A stretch of 64,000 bases of DNA from Thermodesulfobacterium sp. (GCA_017656385.1 JACDNX010000002.1:62001-126000), one strand, 5' to 3'. Positions 29,159 through 37,098 are shown, numbered from the stretch's first letter. The notes: a model not told the origin generated them from the letters alone. Program-made: numbers and translations.

Positions 29159-29358
29159 TTATCTATTCTTACTTCAACCTCATTTTCTAAATGATCCCAT
29201 ACTGAAATACTTAAAAAATCTTTTTTCCAATCCTCAGATCTTTTTTCTTTAATTTTTTTCTTTAATATTTTCACTATCTTTTCTTCAAGCTCTAATAATT
29301 CTTCTATAGTAAGATTTGACAGTCTTTGTTCTATGTTATTTAAGGATAATCCAAACAT
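29137..29358 (-). CDS. Small antitoxin partner of the cassette 1 PIN toxin
   Basis: This 73-residue protein overlaps the PIN toxin and precedes it, the usual antitoxin position. It has a strongly helical charged N-terminal half (NLTIEELLELEEKIV) and an acidic C-terminal tail. I do not recognise a DNA-binding family. The antitoxin role is inferred from position, size and charge alone. Confidence 0.65.
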   Translation of the reverse strand: MFGLSLNNIEQRLSNLTIEELLELEEKIVKILKKKIKEKRSEDWKKDFLSISVWDHLENEVEVRIDKWKIETF

Positions 29359-29414
29359 AATTTTTTCTCCAAAGCTTTTTGATTTTCATTTTAAGACTTT
29401 TTGATAATTTTTCA

Positions 29415-29473
29415 ATCTAACGGCTAAACTCAGCGGTGGGCGGGAAGGTTGTTTGCTGGGGAGAGTTGTTAGA
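29415..29473 (-). other. attC-like recombination site B
   Basis: Minus-strand reading gives CTCTAACAA at the left end and GCCGTTAGAT at the right. The inner arms are weaker (CAGC with GCTG). It sits directly after the hicA remnant of cassette 2, whose stop lies in the outer box. The TTAGATTGAAAAATT that follows is the same as after sites A, E and F. Confidence 0.7.
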
Positions 29474-29682
29474 GTAAATTTTCTTTTTCTTTATCAATAA
29501 TTTCAAATAATTGCTTTACAATTTTAGGATGTAATGTCTTTCCGCTATGAAAAGGTAAAAACAAAGCGTTTATTTCCTTTTATATAAATTCTATGACTTC
29601 CTTTGCTCCTAATCAATTTAAAACCAGCCTGTAATAATAACTTTTTGGCTTCAACAGCAGTTAATCTTGGTAGTTTAGGCAA
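29469..29682 (-). pseudogene. hicA: hicA toxin with a one-base frameshift, cassette 2
   Basis: Starting from a TTG overlapping the HicB stop, the frame reads a normal HicA N-terminus (AVEAKKLLLQAGF, then a GSH segment). It then ends early in a TAG. One extra T in a GTTTTTACC run explains this: in the next frame the expected PFHSGKTLHP continues to a stop at 29469-29471 inside attC site B. The catalytic His of HicA (in GSH) is before the break. A sequencing error in the T-run is possible. Confidence 0.75.
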
Positions 29683-29893
29683 CTTTTACTTCTAAAGAAG
29701 TGGTTAAAATCTCCTTGTTTAATAAAACTTTCTTTTCTTCTTCGTCTAAAGTTTCTAAATATAATTCTACAGCTTCTTTGATATTTTGTAGAACTTCATC
29801 TAAAGTATCTCCCTGTGTATGACAGCCTTTTAGTTCAGGACAGTAAGCATAGTATCCAAACTCATCTTTTTCTATTATTACCGTAACTTTCAT
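29675..29893 (-). CDS. hicB: HicB-type antitoxin, cassette 2
   Basis: The 72-residue protein is a short HicB: VTVIIEKDEFGYYAYCPELK then GCHTQGDTLDEVLQNIKEAV is the partial RNase H-like fold of the family. It lacks a separate DNA-binding domain, as many short HicB proteins do. It overlaps the broken hicA. Its frame is open, so it may persist as an orphan antitoxin. Confidence 0.85.
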   Translation of the reverse strand: MKVTVIIEKDEFGYYAYCPELKGCHTQGDTLDEVLQNIKEAVELYLETLDEEEKKVLLNKEILTTSLEVKVA

Positions 29894-29920
29894 TTTTCTT
29901 CCCTCACAAATTTAATTTTT

Positions 29921-29979
29921 TCTAACGTCAAAACTCAGCAGCGGTGCGTAACGCCGTCCGCTGAAGAGGGTTGTTAAAG
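29921..29979 (-). other. attC-like recombination site C
   Basis: On the minus strand the outer boxes read TTTAACAA and GACGTTAGA. The inner arms contain TTCAGCGG and CCGCTG followed by CTGAG, so pairing can be drawn in two registers. It follows the intact hicA of cassette 3. It is more diverged than A and E at its right end (TTAGAAAAAATT). Confidence 0.65.
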
Positions 29980-29980
29980 G

Positions 29981-30217
29981 TTAATCTGTTTCAAATTCTT
30001 CTCTTGGTAGCCCGGACTGTCTTATAATAGACATTAACGTCCCTTTTTTAATTTCTTTATGGTCTGGGACAGGAACTGTAATAGTATTTTTTCCAATTTG
30101 TTTTTGCATTACTATATGACTTCCCTTTTTTCTTACCTCTTTAAATCCATATTTTTGAAGTATCTTACAAACTTCTCTGCCAGAAAGGACTTTCAGCTTC
30201 GACAATTGATACCTCAA
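29981..30217 (-). CDS. hicA: HicA toxin, cassette 3
   Basis: The 78-residue protein is a complete HicA mRNA interferase: LSGREVCKILQKYGF, then the RKKGSHIVM segment with the catalytic His, and the VPVPDHKEIKKGTL and GLPREEF endings. It is the only intact hicA among the three HicAB units. The ORF overlaps hicB by 53 bp. A start some 15 bases further in (at LSKLKVL) is possible. Confidence 0.88.
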   Translation of the reverse strand: MRYQLSKLKVLSGREVCKILQKYGFKEVRKKGSHIVMQKQIGKNTITVPVPDHKEIKKGTLMSIIRQSGLPREEFETD

Positions 30218-30419
30218 AAGGAGATATATATATTTCCTCTTTTAATCTTTCTTTTATTTCTTCAGGTGATGCACACTCAAAGAAAAGAGTTACAGCTTCT
30301 TCTAAATTCTTTTTTGCTTCTTCAATTGTATAACCCTGACTTGCTATATCCAATTCAGGACATAACGCTACAAACATATCATCTTCTTTTTGAATTATAG
30401 CTGTAAGTTTATATTTCAT
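30165..30419 (-). CDS. hicB: HicB antitoxin, cassette 3
   Basis: The protein has 84 residues with the HicB pattern: KLTAIIQKEDDMFVALCPEL, then DIASQGYTIEEAKKNLEEAV. A longer tail than the other two HicB copies ends in a SPFW segment, and the gene overlaps hicA by 53 bp. The pair is probably functional. Confidence 0.88.
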   Translation of the reverse strand: MKYKLTAIIQKEDDMFVALCPELDIASQGYTIEEAKKNLEEAVTLFFECASPEEIKERLKEEIYISPFEVSIVEAESPFWQRSL

Positions 30420-30473
30420 ACTTAAATAATAAACTACAAATTCCTTATTTTACAAGTATTTTTTAATGAATTT

Positions 30474-30500
30474 TTTTAACGCTCAAACTCAACAGTGGCG
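30474..30500 (-). other. Half attC-like site D
   Basis: Only the right half survives: on the minus strand TGTTGAGTTTGAGCGTTAAA matches the L'-R' half of the neighbouring sites. The left half has been replaced by the interior of a RelE-like gene. This marks a deletion junction inside the array. Confidence 0.55.
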
Positions 30501-30680
30501 TGTGACATATTTTTTGCCCACTCGAACTGACCAATATCTATCGATCTTCTTTAAATGTAATGAGGGATGATATGGGTTTTCCTTTAAAAGTTCGAAGTTT
30601 TTATCTGCTAATTTTTTTATATTTTCAGGCAATTTTTCGTATTCTTCCCAAAAAGACGGACTTGCATAATGTTTTAGAGC
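30489..30680 (-). pseudogene. RelE-like toxin fragment, both ends lost
   Basis: Residues such as HYASPSFWEEYEKLP, NPYHPSLHLKKI and WSVRVGKKY match the middle of a RelE/HigB-type toxin. The C-terminal strands, which should follow RVGKKY, are missing: the frame runs at once into the half attC site and stops. The N-terminus is fused to the end of a ParE-like fragment. It is non-functional by inspection. Confidence 0.6.
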
Positions 30681-30684
30681 TCCC

Positions 30685-30931
30685 GACATTTACTATAACT
30701 TCATCCTTTTCAAGTTTATAATATATTGCATAAGGAAAACCTTTTGGATAACATTCTATAGAATCCCCAAAACTTTTGATGAACTCCTGCATATAAATGT
30801 AGAGATTCAATGTCAGAAAATAATGAATTTAAGGAATAATCACCTAATCCTTCCTTTTGTTTTTCATAAAAAGCATAACCTTCCAATAAATCCTGTTTAG
30901 CAGATTCAAGAATTTTTATTTTCATCAACAA
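30685..30931 (-). pseudogene. ParE/RelE-type toxin, frameshifted and 3' truncated
   Basis: The frame reads as a ParE-type toxin (IKILESAKQDLLEGYAFY, then LHLYAGVHQKFWGFYRMLSK) until about 30738. There it shifts by one base in a TTTT run, and the expected PYAIYYKLEKDEVIVNV follows in the next frame. The C-terminus is lost at the fusion to the RelE fragment near 30680. The antitoxin gene before it is intact. Confidence 0.65.
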
Positions 30932-31133
30932 TTTTCAAAATGTCTTTTTTAGCTTCCTGCCAGCTTAAAATTTTTTCTTTATTTTCTTTTACTCTTTTTT
31001 CTCTTACTAATAATTCATCTTTATGCCAGTCTGGTGATGGAACATCTTTTTCTGTTTTTAACAAATCATTCCATATAAATTCTATTAGTTTAAGTTTGTC
31101 TTCAATTGTTAAATTGTTAAGTTGAATCTGCAT
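30906..31133 (-). CDS. Addiction-module antitoxin (TIGR02574-like), cassette 4
   Basis: This 75-residue protein has the pattern of the RelB-like antitoxins paired with ParE toxins: LTIEDKLKLIEFIWNDLL, then SPDWHKDELLVREKRVKE and a W-Q-E-A-K-K segment. It overlaps the ParE remnant and precedes it. The frame is intact although the toxin is broken. A GGAGGT site lies upstream of the start. Confidence 0.8.
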   Translation of the reverse strand: MQIQLNNLTIEDKLKLIEFIWNDLLKTEKDVPSPDWHKDELLVREKRVKENKEKILSWQEAKKDILKIVDENKNS

Positions 31134-31207
31134 TTTACCTCCTGAGTTAAATTTTGTGCTTATTTATGTGCTTATTTAAAATTCTAATCTTTTTCAGAAA
31201 TTTTTCA

Positions 31208-31267
31208 ATCTAACGCCTAAACTCAGCGGCAAGCTGGAAGGTCGTCCGCTGAAGAGGGTTGTTAGGA
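31208..31267 (-). other. attC-like recombination site E
   Basis: This is the clearest site. On the minus strand it runs from TCCTAACAA to GGCGTTAGAT, with inner arms TCAGCGG and CCGCTGA pairing over 7 bp. The inner arm differs from site A (CAGCAG) by one base, matched by a change in the partner arm. TTAGATTGAAAAATT follows as at A, B and F. Confidence 0.8.
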
Positions 31268-31491
31268 TTATAAAAGTTGCAAAAATTCTTCCATACTTAA
31301 TCCTGCCTGTTTTAGTATATGAGACAAAGTTGATCTTTTAATCGGTTTGTGGGCAGGTACTATTAATTTTAATTTTTTATCTTTTGTGTATTTATGAAGT
31401 TTAATATGGCTTCCTTTTTGCCCTACCACAACCCATCCCTTTGGAGAGCTTTTATTACTTTATCGTAATTTAAACTGGGAACTTTACTTAT
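31268..31491 (-). pseudogene. hicA: hicA toxin remnant, cassette 5
   Basis: Two lesions are visible. The expected ATG, which should overlap the HicB stop as ATGA, reads ATAA. And after VIKALQRDG the frame hits a TAG; the rest (VVGQKGSHIKLHKYTKD to AGLSMEEFLQLL) lies in another frame and ends at 31268. The catalytic His segment GSH is in the second part. Confidence 0.72.
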
Positions 31492-31697
31492 AAAGTTAAC
31501 TCAATTATTTCGGCTTTTTTTTCTGCAAAAGGAATTAAATCATCTTCTACTGGTTCAAGATATAACTCTATTGCTTCTTTGATGTTTTTAATAGCCTCTT
31601 CTACAGTATCACCTTCACTAATACATCCTGGCAAACTCGGAACATATACAGTATATCCACCATCTTCACTTGGTTCTAAAACGATTTTAAGTTTCAT
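31488..31697 (-). CDS. hicB: HicB-type antitoxin, cassette 5
   Basis: The 69-residue short HicB has KIVLEPSEDGGYTVYVPSLP, then GCISEGDTVEEAIKNIKEAI. It is open and full length. It precedes a broken hicA and follows attC-like site F. It is closest in style to the HicB of cassette 2, with the same IKEA(V/I)ELYLE helix. Confidence 0.85.
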   Translation of the reverse strand: MKLKIVLEPSEDGGYTVYVPSLPGCISEGDTVEEAIKNIKEAIELYLEPVEDDLIPFAEKKAEIIELTL

Positions 31698-31758
31698 TTT
31701 TTTACCTCGACTGGGTTAAGTTTTTATTAAAATTTTAAACTCTTCCCAAAATTTTTCA

Positions 31759-31820
31759 ATCTAACGGCTAAGCTCACCCACCTGCCGTATGGCGGATCGG
31801 GTAGAAAGGTTTGTTAGGGA
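31759..31820 (-). other. attC-like recombination site F
   Basis: The minus strand reads CCCTAACAA to GCCGTTAGAT. The inner arms are different from all others (ACCC and GGGT) but still pair, which supports a structural rather than a sequence constraint. It is the outermost site, next to the G+C-rich polysaccharide cluster. Confidence 0.7.
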
Positions 31821-32065
31821 TTTCCTATTTTCACTTTCATTATCACGCATTATTCACCTGTCACTTTTTGTTTTCCGATCTGGGAACTCTTTTAAGCATT
31901 TTGCTTTTCTAATTATAACTTGTAACTATTACATCTCTTAAATTTCCACACCACCCTTGTAATGTAAATCAGAATATTTTCTTGAAAATAATAATTTATA
32001 AGTTTTGTAAGATATATTCAGGACACCAAATTGAATTCAAATTTTTGACATATTTGAAAGCTTGT
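31821..32065. other. Non-coding gap between toxin island and polysaccharide cluster
   Basis: No gene was found in these 245 bases. They are AT-rich, and no integrase or attI-like sequence is apparent. Base composition changes at about 32.1 kb, which marks the border of the polysaccharide cluster. Confidence 0.5.
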
Positions 32066-32215
32066 AATAGGAAAACTCCTATTGCCTGCTTATAACGAGA
32101 AAAGGTCTTACATGAAATTTTTGAGGTCCTTCCCCCCGACAGGGTCGGAGTTCAGCTTATCGTGCAAATGACTGTAGCGGATGATAAGGAAGCAGATTAT
32201 GTAAAAAATTGGCTT
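32066..32215 (+). pseudogene. Possible glycosyltransferase family 2 remnant
   Basis: One frame reads LLLPAYNEKRS and the next reads HEIFEVLPPDRVGVQLIV, which together resemble the first strand and helix of a GT2 glycosyltransferase (PAYNE motif). A frameshift separates them and nothing else of the family follows. It is short, so the call is weak. Confidence 0.3.
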
Positions 32216-33371
32216 ACAATCCTAACTCACGAAGAAATCTGGCGTTGATTTTGTGAACATCAAAGCGTTCTTCCGCTATACGGCGGGATTCTTTACCCAT
32301 TTTTTCAATAAGTTCGGGTTTTTGGATAAATCGTTCCATTGCTTGGGCCAAAGCCTCAACATCCTGCACGGGAACTAAAAAACCATTTATACCATCAATA
32401 ACAGTCTCCCTGCACCCTGGAGCATCGGTAGTAATAACCGGTCGCCCCATTGCCATGGCTTCCTGTATAGACCTTGGCACACCTTCCCTGTAAAAAGAAG
32501 GCAGGACAAATACACTCGCCTGAGAAATCCATTGTCGGACATCTTCTACATGACCAGGCCACTCAATAATCCCTTCCTTAACCCAGTCTTCTACTTCCTC
32601 TCTTTTGATACTTCCGGGATTTGAGTCTAATCCTCCAACCAGCAAAAACCGTGTATTAGGGTATTTAGACTTTATTCGTTTAGCAGCTTCCACGAACTCA
32701 TAAATGCCTTTTTCCCTGAGAAGTCGTGCAACAAGCAGGAATGTTACGGGATTTTGAACCGGAGGGGTGGGAGAGAACGCTTTCATATCCACACCGGTAG
32801 CACCAATCAACACCGATTTTTCTCGCTTAGCTAAACCCCGCAAATAGAATTCTTGAAGGTCATCTGGGTTTTGAAAGAAAACACGGGTTGCACGATGGAA
32901 AGCCTCTCTGTATAGCAAACTAACTAACTTCCGCAGTAGCTTTTTAGTAACTCTTTCTTGCTCTCTCGTAGACGTGAATACATATCCCAAACCTGCAACC
33001 AAAGCAAAACGGCGTGGCACTCGGGCAAGCCAAGCCGCTAAAGTTCCGTAAATTACAGGCTTAACAGCATAGCTCAAAACTACATCTGGTTTTAGCTTTC
33101 GCAAAAGAAAGAAAAGCTGTAAAAAGGTGTAAGCGTCCTGAAAAGGGTTAAGTCCTGTTCTGGAAAGATAATAATCTATTGGTACTGCACCCAATGCCTT
33201 TATTCGTTCTTTCGTCTTATCGTCATAATCTGGAGCCAAAGCCAACACTTCATGCCCCCTTTCTACCATCGCCTGGATGAGCGGGCTTCGGAAATTAAGG
33301 AGGGAGAACGCCTGGTTGCCAATAACAACTACCCTACTCAACGCAAACCCCCTTCTGAGCGAGAAACTCAC
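32214..33371 (-). CDS. Glycosyltransferase, GT4 family
   Basis: The 385-residue protein has the two-domain GT-B layout. The C-terminal domain shows the nucleotide-sugar site: LLVARLLREKGI near residue 214, then FYREGVPRSIQEAMAMGRPV with the EX7E-type glutamates near 300-310. It transfers a sugar from an activated donor to the growing polysaccharide. It overlaps the preceding gene by 38 bp. A TTG at 33341 is a second possible start. It is the last gene of the cluster. Confidence 0.85.
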   Translation of the reverse strand: MSFSLRRGFALSRVVVIGNQAFSLLNFRSPLIQAMVERGHEVLALAPDYDDKTKERIKALGAVPIDYYLSRTGLNPFQDAYTFLQLFFLLRKLKPDVVLSYAVKPVIYGTLAAWLARVPRRFALVAGLGYVFTSTREQERVTKKLLRKLVSLLYREAFHRATRVFFQNPDDLQEFYLRGLAKREKSVLIGATGVDMKAFSPTPPVQNPVTFLLVARLLREKGIYEFVEAAKRIKSKYPNTRFLLVGGLDSNPGSIKREEVEDWVKEGIIEWPGHVEDVRQWISQASVFVLPSFYREGVPRSIQEAMAMGRPVITTDAPGCRETVIDGINGFLVPVQDVEALAQAMERFIQKPELIEKMGKESRRIAEERFDVHKINARFLRELGL

Positions 33372-34467
33372 AGTAAAGGTTCTCCCACATATCCACCACC
33401 CGGTCCAGGCTGAAGTTGGCCTCTATGTGCTTGCGAGCTGCCTTGCCCATCGCTTGCCGCTCTTCCTCAGGCATGCCCATCAAACGAAGCATGGCTTGGG
33501 CCAATTTGTCGGGATCTTTCGGAGGCACAAGGAAACCCGTCTCTCCATCTAGGACGATCTCTCCGTTTCCTCCCACATCGGTAGCCACGATGGGAAGGGC
33601 AGAGGCCGAAGCCTCCAGGAGCACGTTGGCCATCCCCTCCCAGGCCGAGGACATCGCATAAGCATCGGCAGCGTTCATGAGTTTAGGCATGTCTCTGCGA
33701 ATACCCAAAAACCTTACGCTTCCCTCCAGCCTTAGTTCTCTGACAAGTTCCTTCACCGAGGGACGCAAGGGTCCATCTCCGGCGATCAAAAGCACAGTGT
33801 TAGATTCCTCCGCCACCACTCGCGCAAATGCTCGGACCAGGCTGGGGTAATCTTTTTGGGGATCGAATCTCCCTACGGCCAGCCAGACGAAGAGATTTTC
33901 CAGTCCCAGCTCCTTTCGCAGTGCGACGCGGATCTCCGGATCGGGTTTAAAATGTGCCGTGTCCACACCGTTAGGGATATATCGTATCTTATGGCGCGGC
34001 ACCGCGCCTATTCGCACATAGCGTTCAAGCCCGGCTTGGCTCACCTGCGTAGTGAGGTCACACAGGGAATCCGTCAGCCGGTAGAGGATTTCACGCAGGC
34101 GTCCACCCTCATTGATATTGCGAGCACTGCATATCAAAACCGGCATTGGTGCAATAAGTCGCACCAATCGGACAAGGAGATTAGCGTGCACCATATAGCT
34201 ATGCACGATGTGGGGCCGCCATTCGCGAATGAGCCGAGCCAGTCGCAAGATTGGCCGTGGGTCAGGCAGTTTCCGCCTAATACCCAGAGAAAGGACAGGG
34301 ATGCCAGCCGCCTCCAGTTCCTTCACGTAGGCCCGCGGCGGCAAAAGGGAAACTACACGCACGTCCCAACCCCTGGCCTTTAGCCGGGTAGCTACCCGTA
34401 TAAGCTGCGTCTCCGCCCCGCCAATGTTTAGGCCTGTAATAAGGTAGAGAATTCTCACGGGTTTCAT
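33334..34467 (-). CDS. Glycosyltransferase, GT4 family
   Basis: The 377-residue protein opens with ILYLITGLNIGGAETQL, the acceptor-domain glycine loop. The donor domain has VGRFDPQKDYPSL near residue 198 and SSAWEGMANVLLEASASALP near 273. It is clearly richer in G+C, Arg and Ala than genes outside the cluster, pointing to transfer. The start overlaps the small gene before it by 4 bp. Confidence 0.88.
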   Translation of the reverse strand: MKPVRILYLITGLNIGGAETQLIRVATRLKARGWDVRVVSLLPPRAYVKELEAAGIPVLSLGIRRKLPDPRPILRLARLIREWRPHIVHSYMVHANLLVRLVRLIAPMPVLICSARNINEGGRLREILYRLTDSLCDLTTQVSQAGLERYVRIGAVPRHKIRYIPNGVDTAHFKPDPEIRVALRKELGLENLFVWLAVGRFDPQKDYPSLVRAFARVVAEESNTVLLIAGDGPLRPSVKELVRELRLEGSVRFLGIRRDMPKLMNAADAYAMSSAWEGMANVLLEASASALPIVATDVGGNGEIVLDGETGFLVPPKDPDKLAQAMLRLMGMPEEERQAMGKAARKHIEANFSLDRVVDMWENLYCEFLAQKGVCVE

Positions 34468-34832
34468 CTGTCCCTCTTTCCTGCAAAAGCAAGCCCAGCC
34501 AAAGTCTTAAAGAAGGCATAATAGTAATTGACTTGAAATAAACGGTATAGAGCAAGAACTACCATAGGGATGGTCCAAGGCAAGTAATACGTCTTAAGTC
34601 CTTCATGCTCCAGATCCTCTGCTATGGGGCTTATCTTTCCCAGAAAACAAAAAGCATAAGTATTAACCTCGGTCCCGCCACGACCGGCGGAGCCCAAGAT
34701 ATGGAGAATTCTAGGTCCAGTTCTTGCAGAGCTCATTATCCCAATTCCACCTCCAAGCTCAGTGCTGTGGCCAGGCGCGTAGTTTGAGTCTCTGCACAAC
34801 CACAGGCTCGGCGAAAAAAATGTAAATTTCAT
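34464..34832 (-). pseudogene. Shortened glycosyltransferase remnant
   Basis: The frame has 122 codons. From about residue 41 it reads ILHILGSAGRGGTEVNTYA, the start of a GT4 enzyme, then jumps to GKISPIAEDLEHEG and YYLPW, which should lie far apart. The whole donor domain is missing. So it looks like an in-frame deletion product, kept between two intact cluster genes with ATGA overlaps on both sides. Confidence 0.6.
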
Positions 34833-35995
34833 GAGGAAACTTCTCCTTTAATAGGCACTGCGCCAGTTGCTTTTCTGGCGTGAGCTATTGCCAGTGCCAT
34901 TATTAGCCATGAAGCCTTTCTCCACTCAAAATTAAGTGTCAAAAAGGCAAGAAACAGTATAGCGAAAAGCGCCAACCATAGAAGGCGTTTATTAGATGAC
35001 ATTTTGAAGATTCCTTTGAAGGCCACAGCCATCATCCCCAACCACAAAATGAGCCCGATTAAGCCTTTTTCTGCAGTAACAGATAAAAAAACGTTGTGTG
35101 GAGCCCGCTCTGTCCCTAGGATGGGAGCTACAGCATAACGAAAGGCTCCGGCCCCTACCCCCAAAAGCGGAGTTTCAGCAAAAACTTTAATTCCCGCGCG
35201 CCAAATCACAGTTCGTTCATTGAGGGTTCCGTGGAGCACTTCATGTGGAAGTGTGGCAAGGCGGGCATAGATTGTCGGAGGCACAAGGTTTACGGCTAAT
35301 ATAGCTGCTGCTATTGCTAACCCGATACCAGCCAAACGCCACTTCCAATTCAATCGAGAAATAGAAAGGACTACGTACACTAATGCTAACCCACACCCTA
35401 AAGCACCGGATCTGGAACCAGTAAGTAAAACAGCAACTGTTGCAATGGGTATCAGCCCCCAGGATAGTGCCCTCATAGATAATCGCTGTGTCTTGGCCCC
35501 TAAATACCATGCCATGGGGATGGCAAAACCTAAGTAAAAGGACATCTCATTTGGATCAAATCCCGATGCAGCATAGCGATGATAAACTACTTGAATCCCT
35601 TGAAGATAGCTCTCGATGGTGGCAAGTGCTGTCACCCATGCACCAAATACATAGGCCCGCATAAGGTGTTGGCACCGCGCTTCAGTATTTGCAAACTGGT
35701 AAATGACTAGGGTTATTAACCAAAGACCGGTATAAGTAGTGGATCGAGTTAACGTTGATTCGGGGTCAATGCTCCAAAAAAGACTTGCCCAACTCCAGAA
35801 CACAAAAAGGAAACTTACAGTATGAAAAGGATGCCAACGCAATTTCCCCCTCGTTAATATAACCAAACTCCCTATCACAATTGCTACAATTCCGCCTATT
35901 TTAGCAACTGTACCAACCCCAGGAAATACAATAACATTTTCCCAAGGAACAATAAACACGAAAACCCAGGTTATCCAAAAAGCTAAATAGCTCAT
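34829..35995 (-). CDS. O-antigen ligase/polymerase-like membrane protein
   Basis: The 388-residue protein has about ten hydrophobic segments and a larger loop near residues 240-300. That loop contains the Wzy_C pattern (NERTVIWRAGIKVF, then LLGVGAGAF and APHNVFLSV). The family includes WaaL ligase, which joins O-antigen to lipid A-core, and Wzy polymerases. Which of these it is cannot be told. It lies between glycosyltransferase genes. Confidence 0.85.
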   Translation of the reverse strand: MSYLAFWITWVFVFIVPWENVIVFPGVGTVAKIGGIVAIVIGSLVILTRGKLRWHPFHTVSFLFVFWSWASLFWSIDPESTLTRSTTYTGLWLITLVIYQFANTEARCQHLMRAYVFGAWVTALATIESYLQGIQVVYHRYAASGFDPNEMSFYLGFAIPMAWYLGAKTQRLSMRALSWGLIPIATVAVLLTGSRSGALGCGLALVYVVLSISRLNWKWRLAGIGLAIAAAILAVNLVPPTIYARLATLPHEVLHGTLNERTVIWRAGIKVFAETPLLGVGAGAFRYAVAPILGTERAPHNVFLSVTAEKGLIGLILWLGMMAVAFKGIFKMSSNKRLLWLALFAILFLAFLTLNFEWRKASWLIMALAIAHARKATGAVPIKGEVSS

Positions 35996-35997
35996 AT

Positions 35998-37098
35998 TTA
36001 TAAGACCCCTAAAACTTCCAAATAGCGTTTGACCGCCGTATCCAGGGTATAAGTATCGTAAGATGTAGTTTGACGAGTATTTTCAGCGAGGGTTCCCGCA
36101 ATAGCACTTGCCAGTGCTTTGACATTCCCTGCAGGAACAAGCTTGCCAAGTTTCCCATTTTCCAAAATCTCCCTTGGACCACTGGGGCAATCGGTGGAAA
36201 CCACAGGTATGCCCAAAGCCAGCGCCTCTATTAAAACCGTAGGAAGACCTTCCCACCTTGACGAAAGCACAAACACCGCGGCTCGCTTCATGTACTTGTA
36301 GGGGTTGTCTACAAAGCCAGGCAGGGCCACATCTTTTTCCAGGCCCAGTTCCCGCACAAGGGCTTCCAGCTTGGGTCGTTCCTCACCCTCTCCTAAAATC
36401 ATGAGCCGGGCCGGACGTTCCTTCCGCACCAGAGCGAAAGCTCTAATAAGGGTGGGAAAGTCCTTTGCTTCGGTCAATCTCCCTATTCCTAAGATCACCG
36501 GGGGTTCACCTGGACGGAACCACGGATGGTCCACGGGCTCTTCAGCCTTAGCAAAAAGTTCCGGGGTTATCACGGGATTATAGATCACCCGTATTTTCTC
36601 CTTCGGAAGATCCGCAATCTTCAAAAGGTCCTCAGCAACCCCTTTGGAAACGGCCACTACTGCATCCGCCCAAGGATAAAACTTTCGAATAAACAGGGGC
36701 ATCATCCGCCCGCGCATATTCTTAGCCCTTTTAGTGGCGATACTTGTAGTACTATGCACGCTAACTACCACGCGTGTAGGAACCCTGGCAAGCTTTTTAG
36801 CCCAAAGCGCTACCACGTTGGCATGGTCCATAGCGGATAGCAAGGCCTTCGGCCGTTCCATCCGTAGATACCTTACGAGACCAGGAAGGCTGTAAAGCAC
36901 CCGCTTACTTTTCAAGTCTACCACCCGCACCGATTGCGGCACCTGGGATAAATAAGGTCCTTCCGCCTTTGCGAGTACTAAATCAACCTGCAAGCCGCGC
37001 TCTACAAAACCACGGGCCAGGTTCACCATTACCCGCTCTGCTCCACCACCGCGAAGGGAAGGAAGAAATATAGCAAGTTTATCGTCTTTCTCACTCAT
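35998..37098 (-). CDS. Glycosyltransferase, GT4 family
   Basis: The 366-residue GT-B enzyme has FLPSLRGGGAERVMVNLA near the N-terminus (the family's RGGAERV loop). LGIGRLTEAKDFPTL follows near residue 197 and LSSRWEGLPTVLIEALALGI near 275. It is a strong match to the WcaL/PelF-like glycosyltransferase group 1. It overlaps the GT2 gene before it by 4 bp. Confidence 0.9.
   Translation of the reverse strand: MSEKDDKLAIFLPSLRGGGAERVMVNLARGFVERGLQVDLVLAKAEGPYLSQVPQSVRVVDLKSKRVLYSLPGLVRYLRMERPKALLSAMDHANVVALWAKKLARVPTRVVVSVHSTTSIATKRAKNMRGRMMPLFIRKFYPWADAVVAVSKGVAEDLLKIADLPKEKIRVIYNPVITPELFAKAEEPVDHPWFRPGEPPVILGIGRLTEAKDFPTLIRAFALVRKERPARLMILGEGEERPKLEALVRELGLEKDVALPGFVDNPYKYMKRAAVFVLSSRWEGLPTVLIEALALGIPVVSTDCPSGPREILENGKLGKLVPAGNVKALASAIAGTLAENTRQTTSYDTYTLDTAVKRYLEVLGVL

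Noticed and set aside
28697-31820. CRISPR array as an explanation for the regularly spaced repeats
   Set aside because: Spacing is about 500-900 bp with genes between, and the repeats are long imperfect palindromes; no cas genes occur.
33856-34383. Plus-strand open frame of 175 codons inside a glycosyltransferase gene
   Set aside because: It is opposite a clear GT4 gene and has no family-like sequence or ribosome site.
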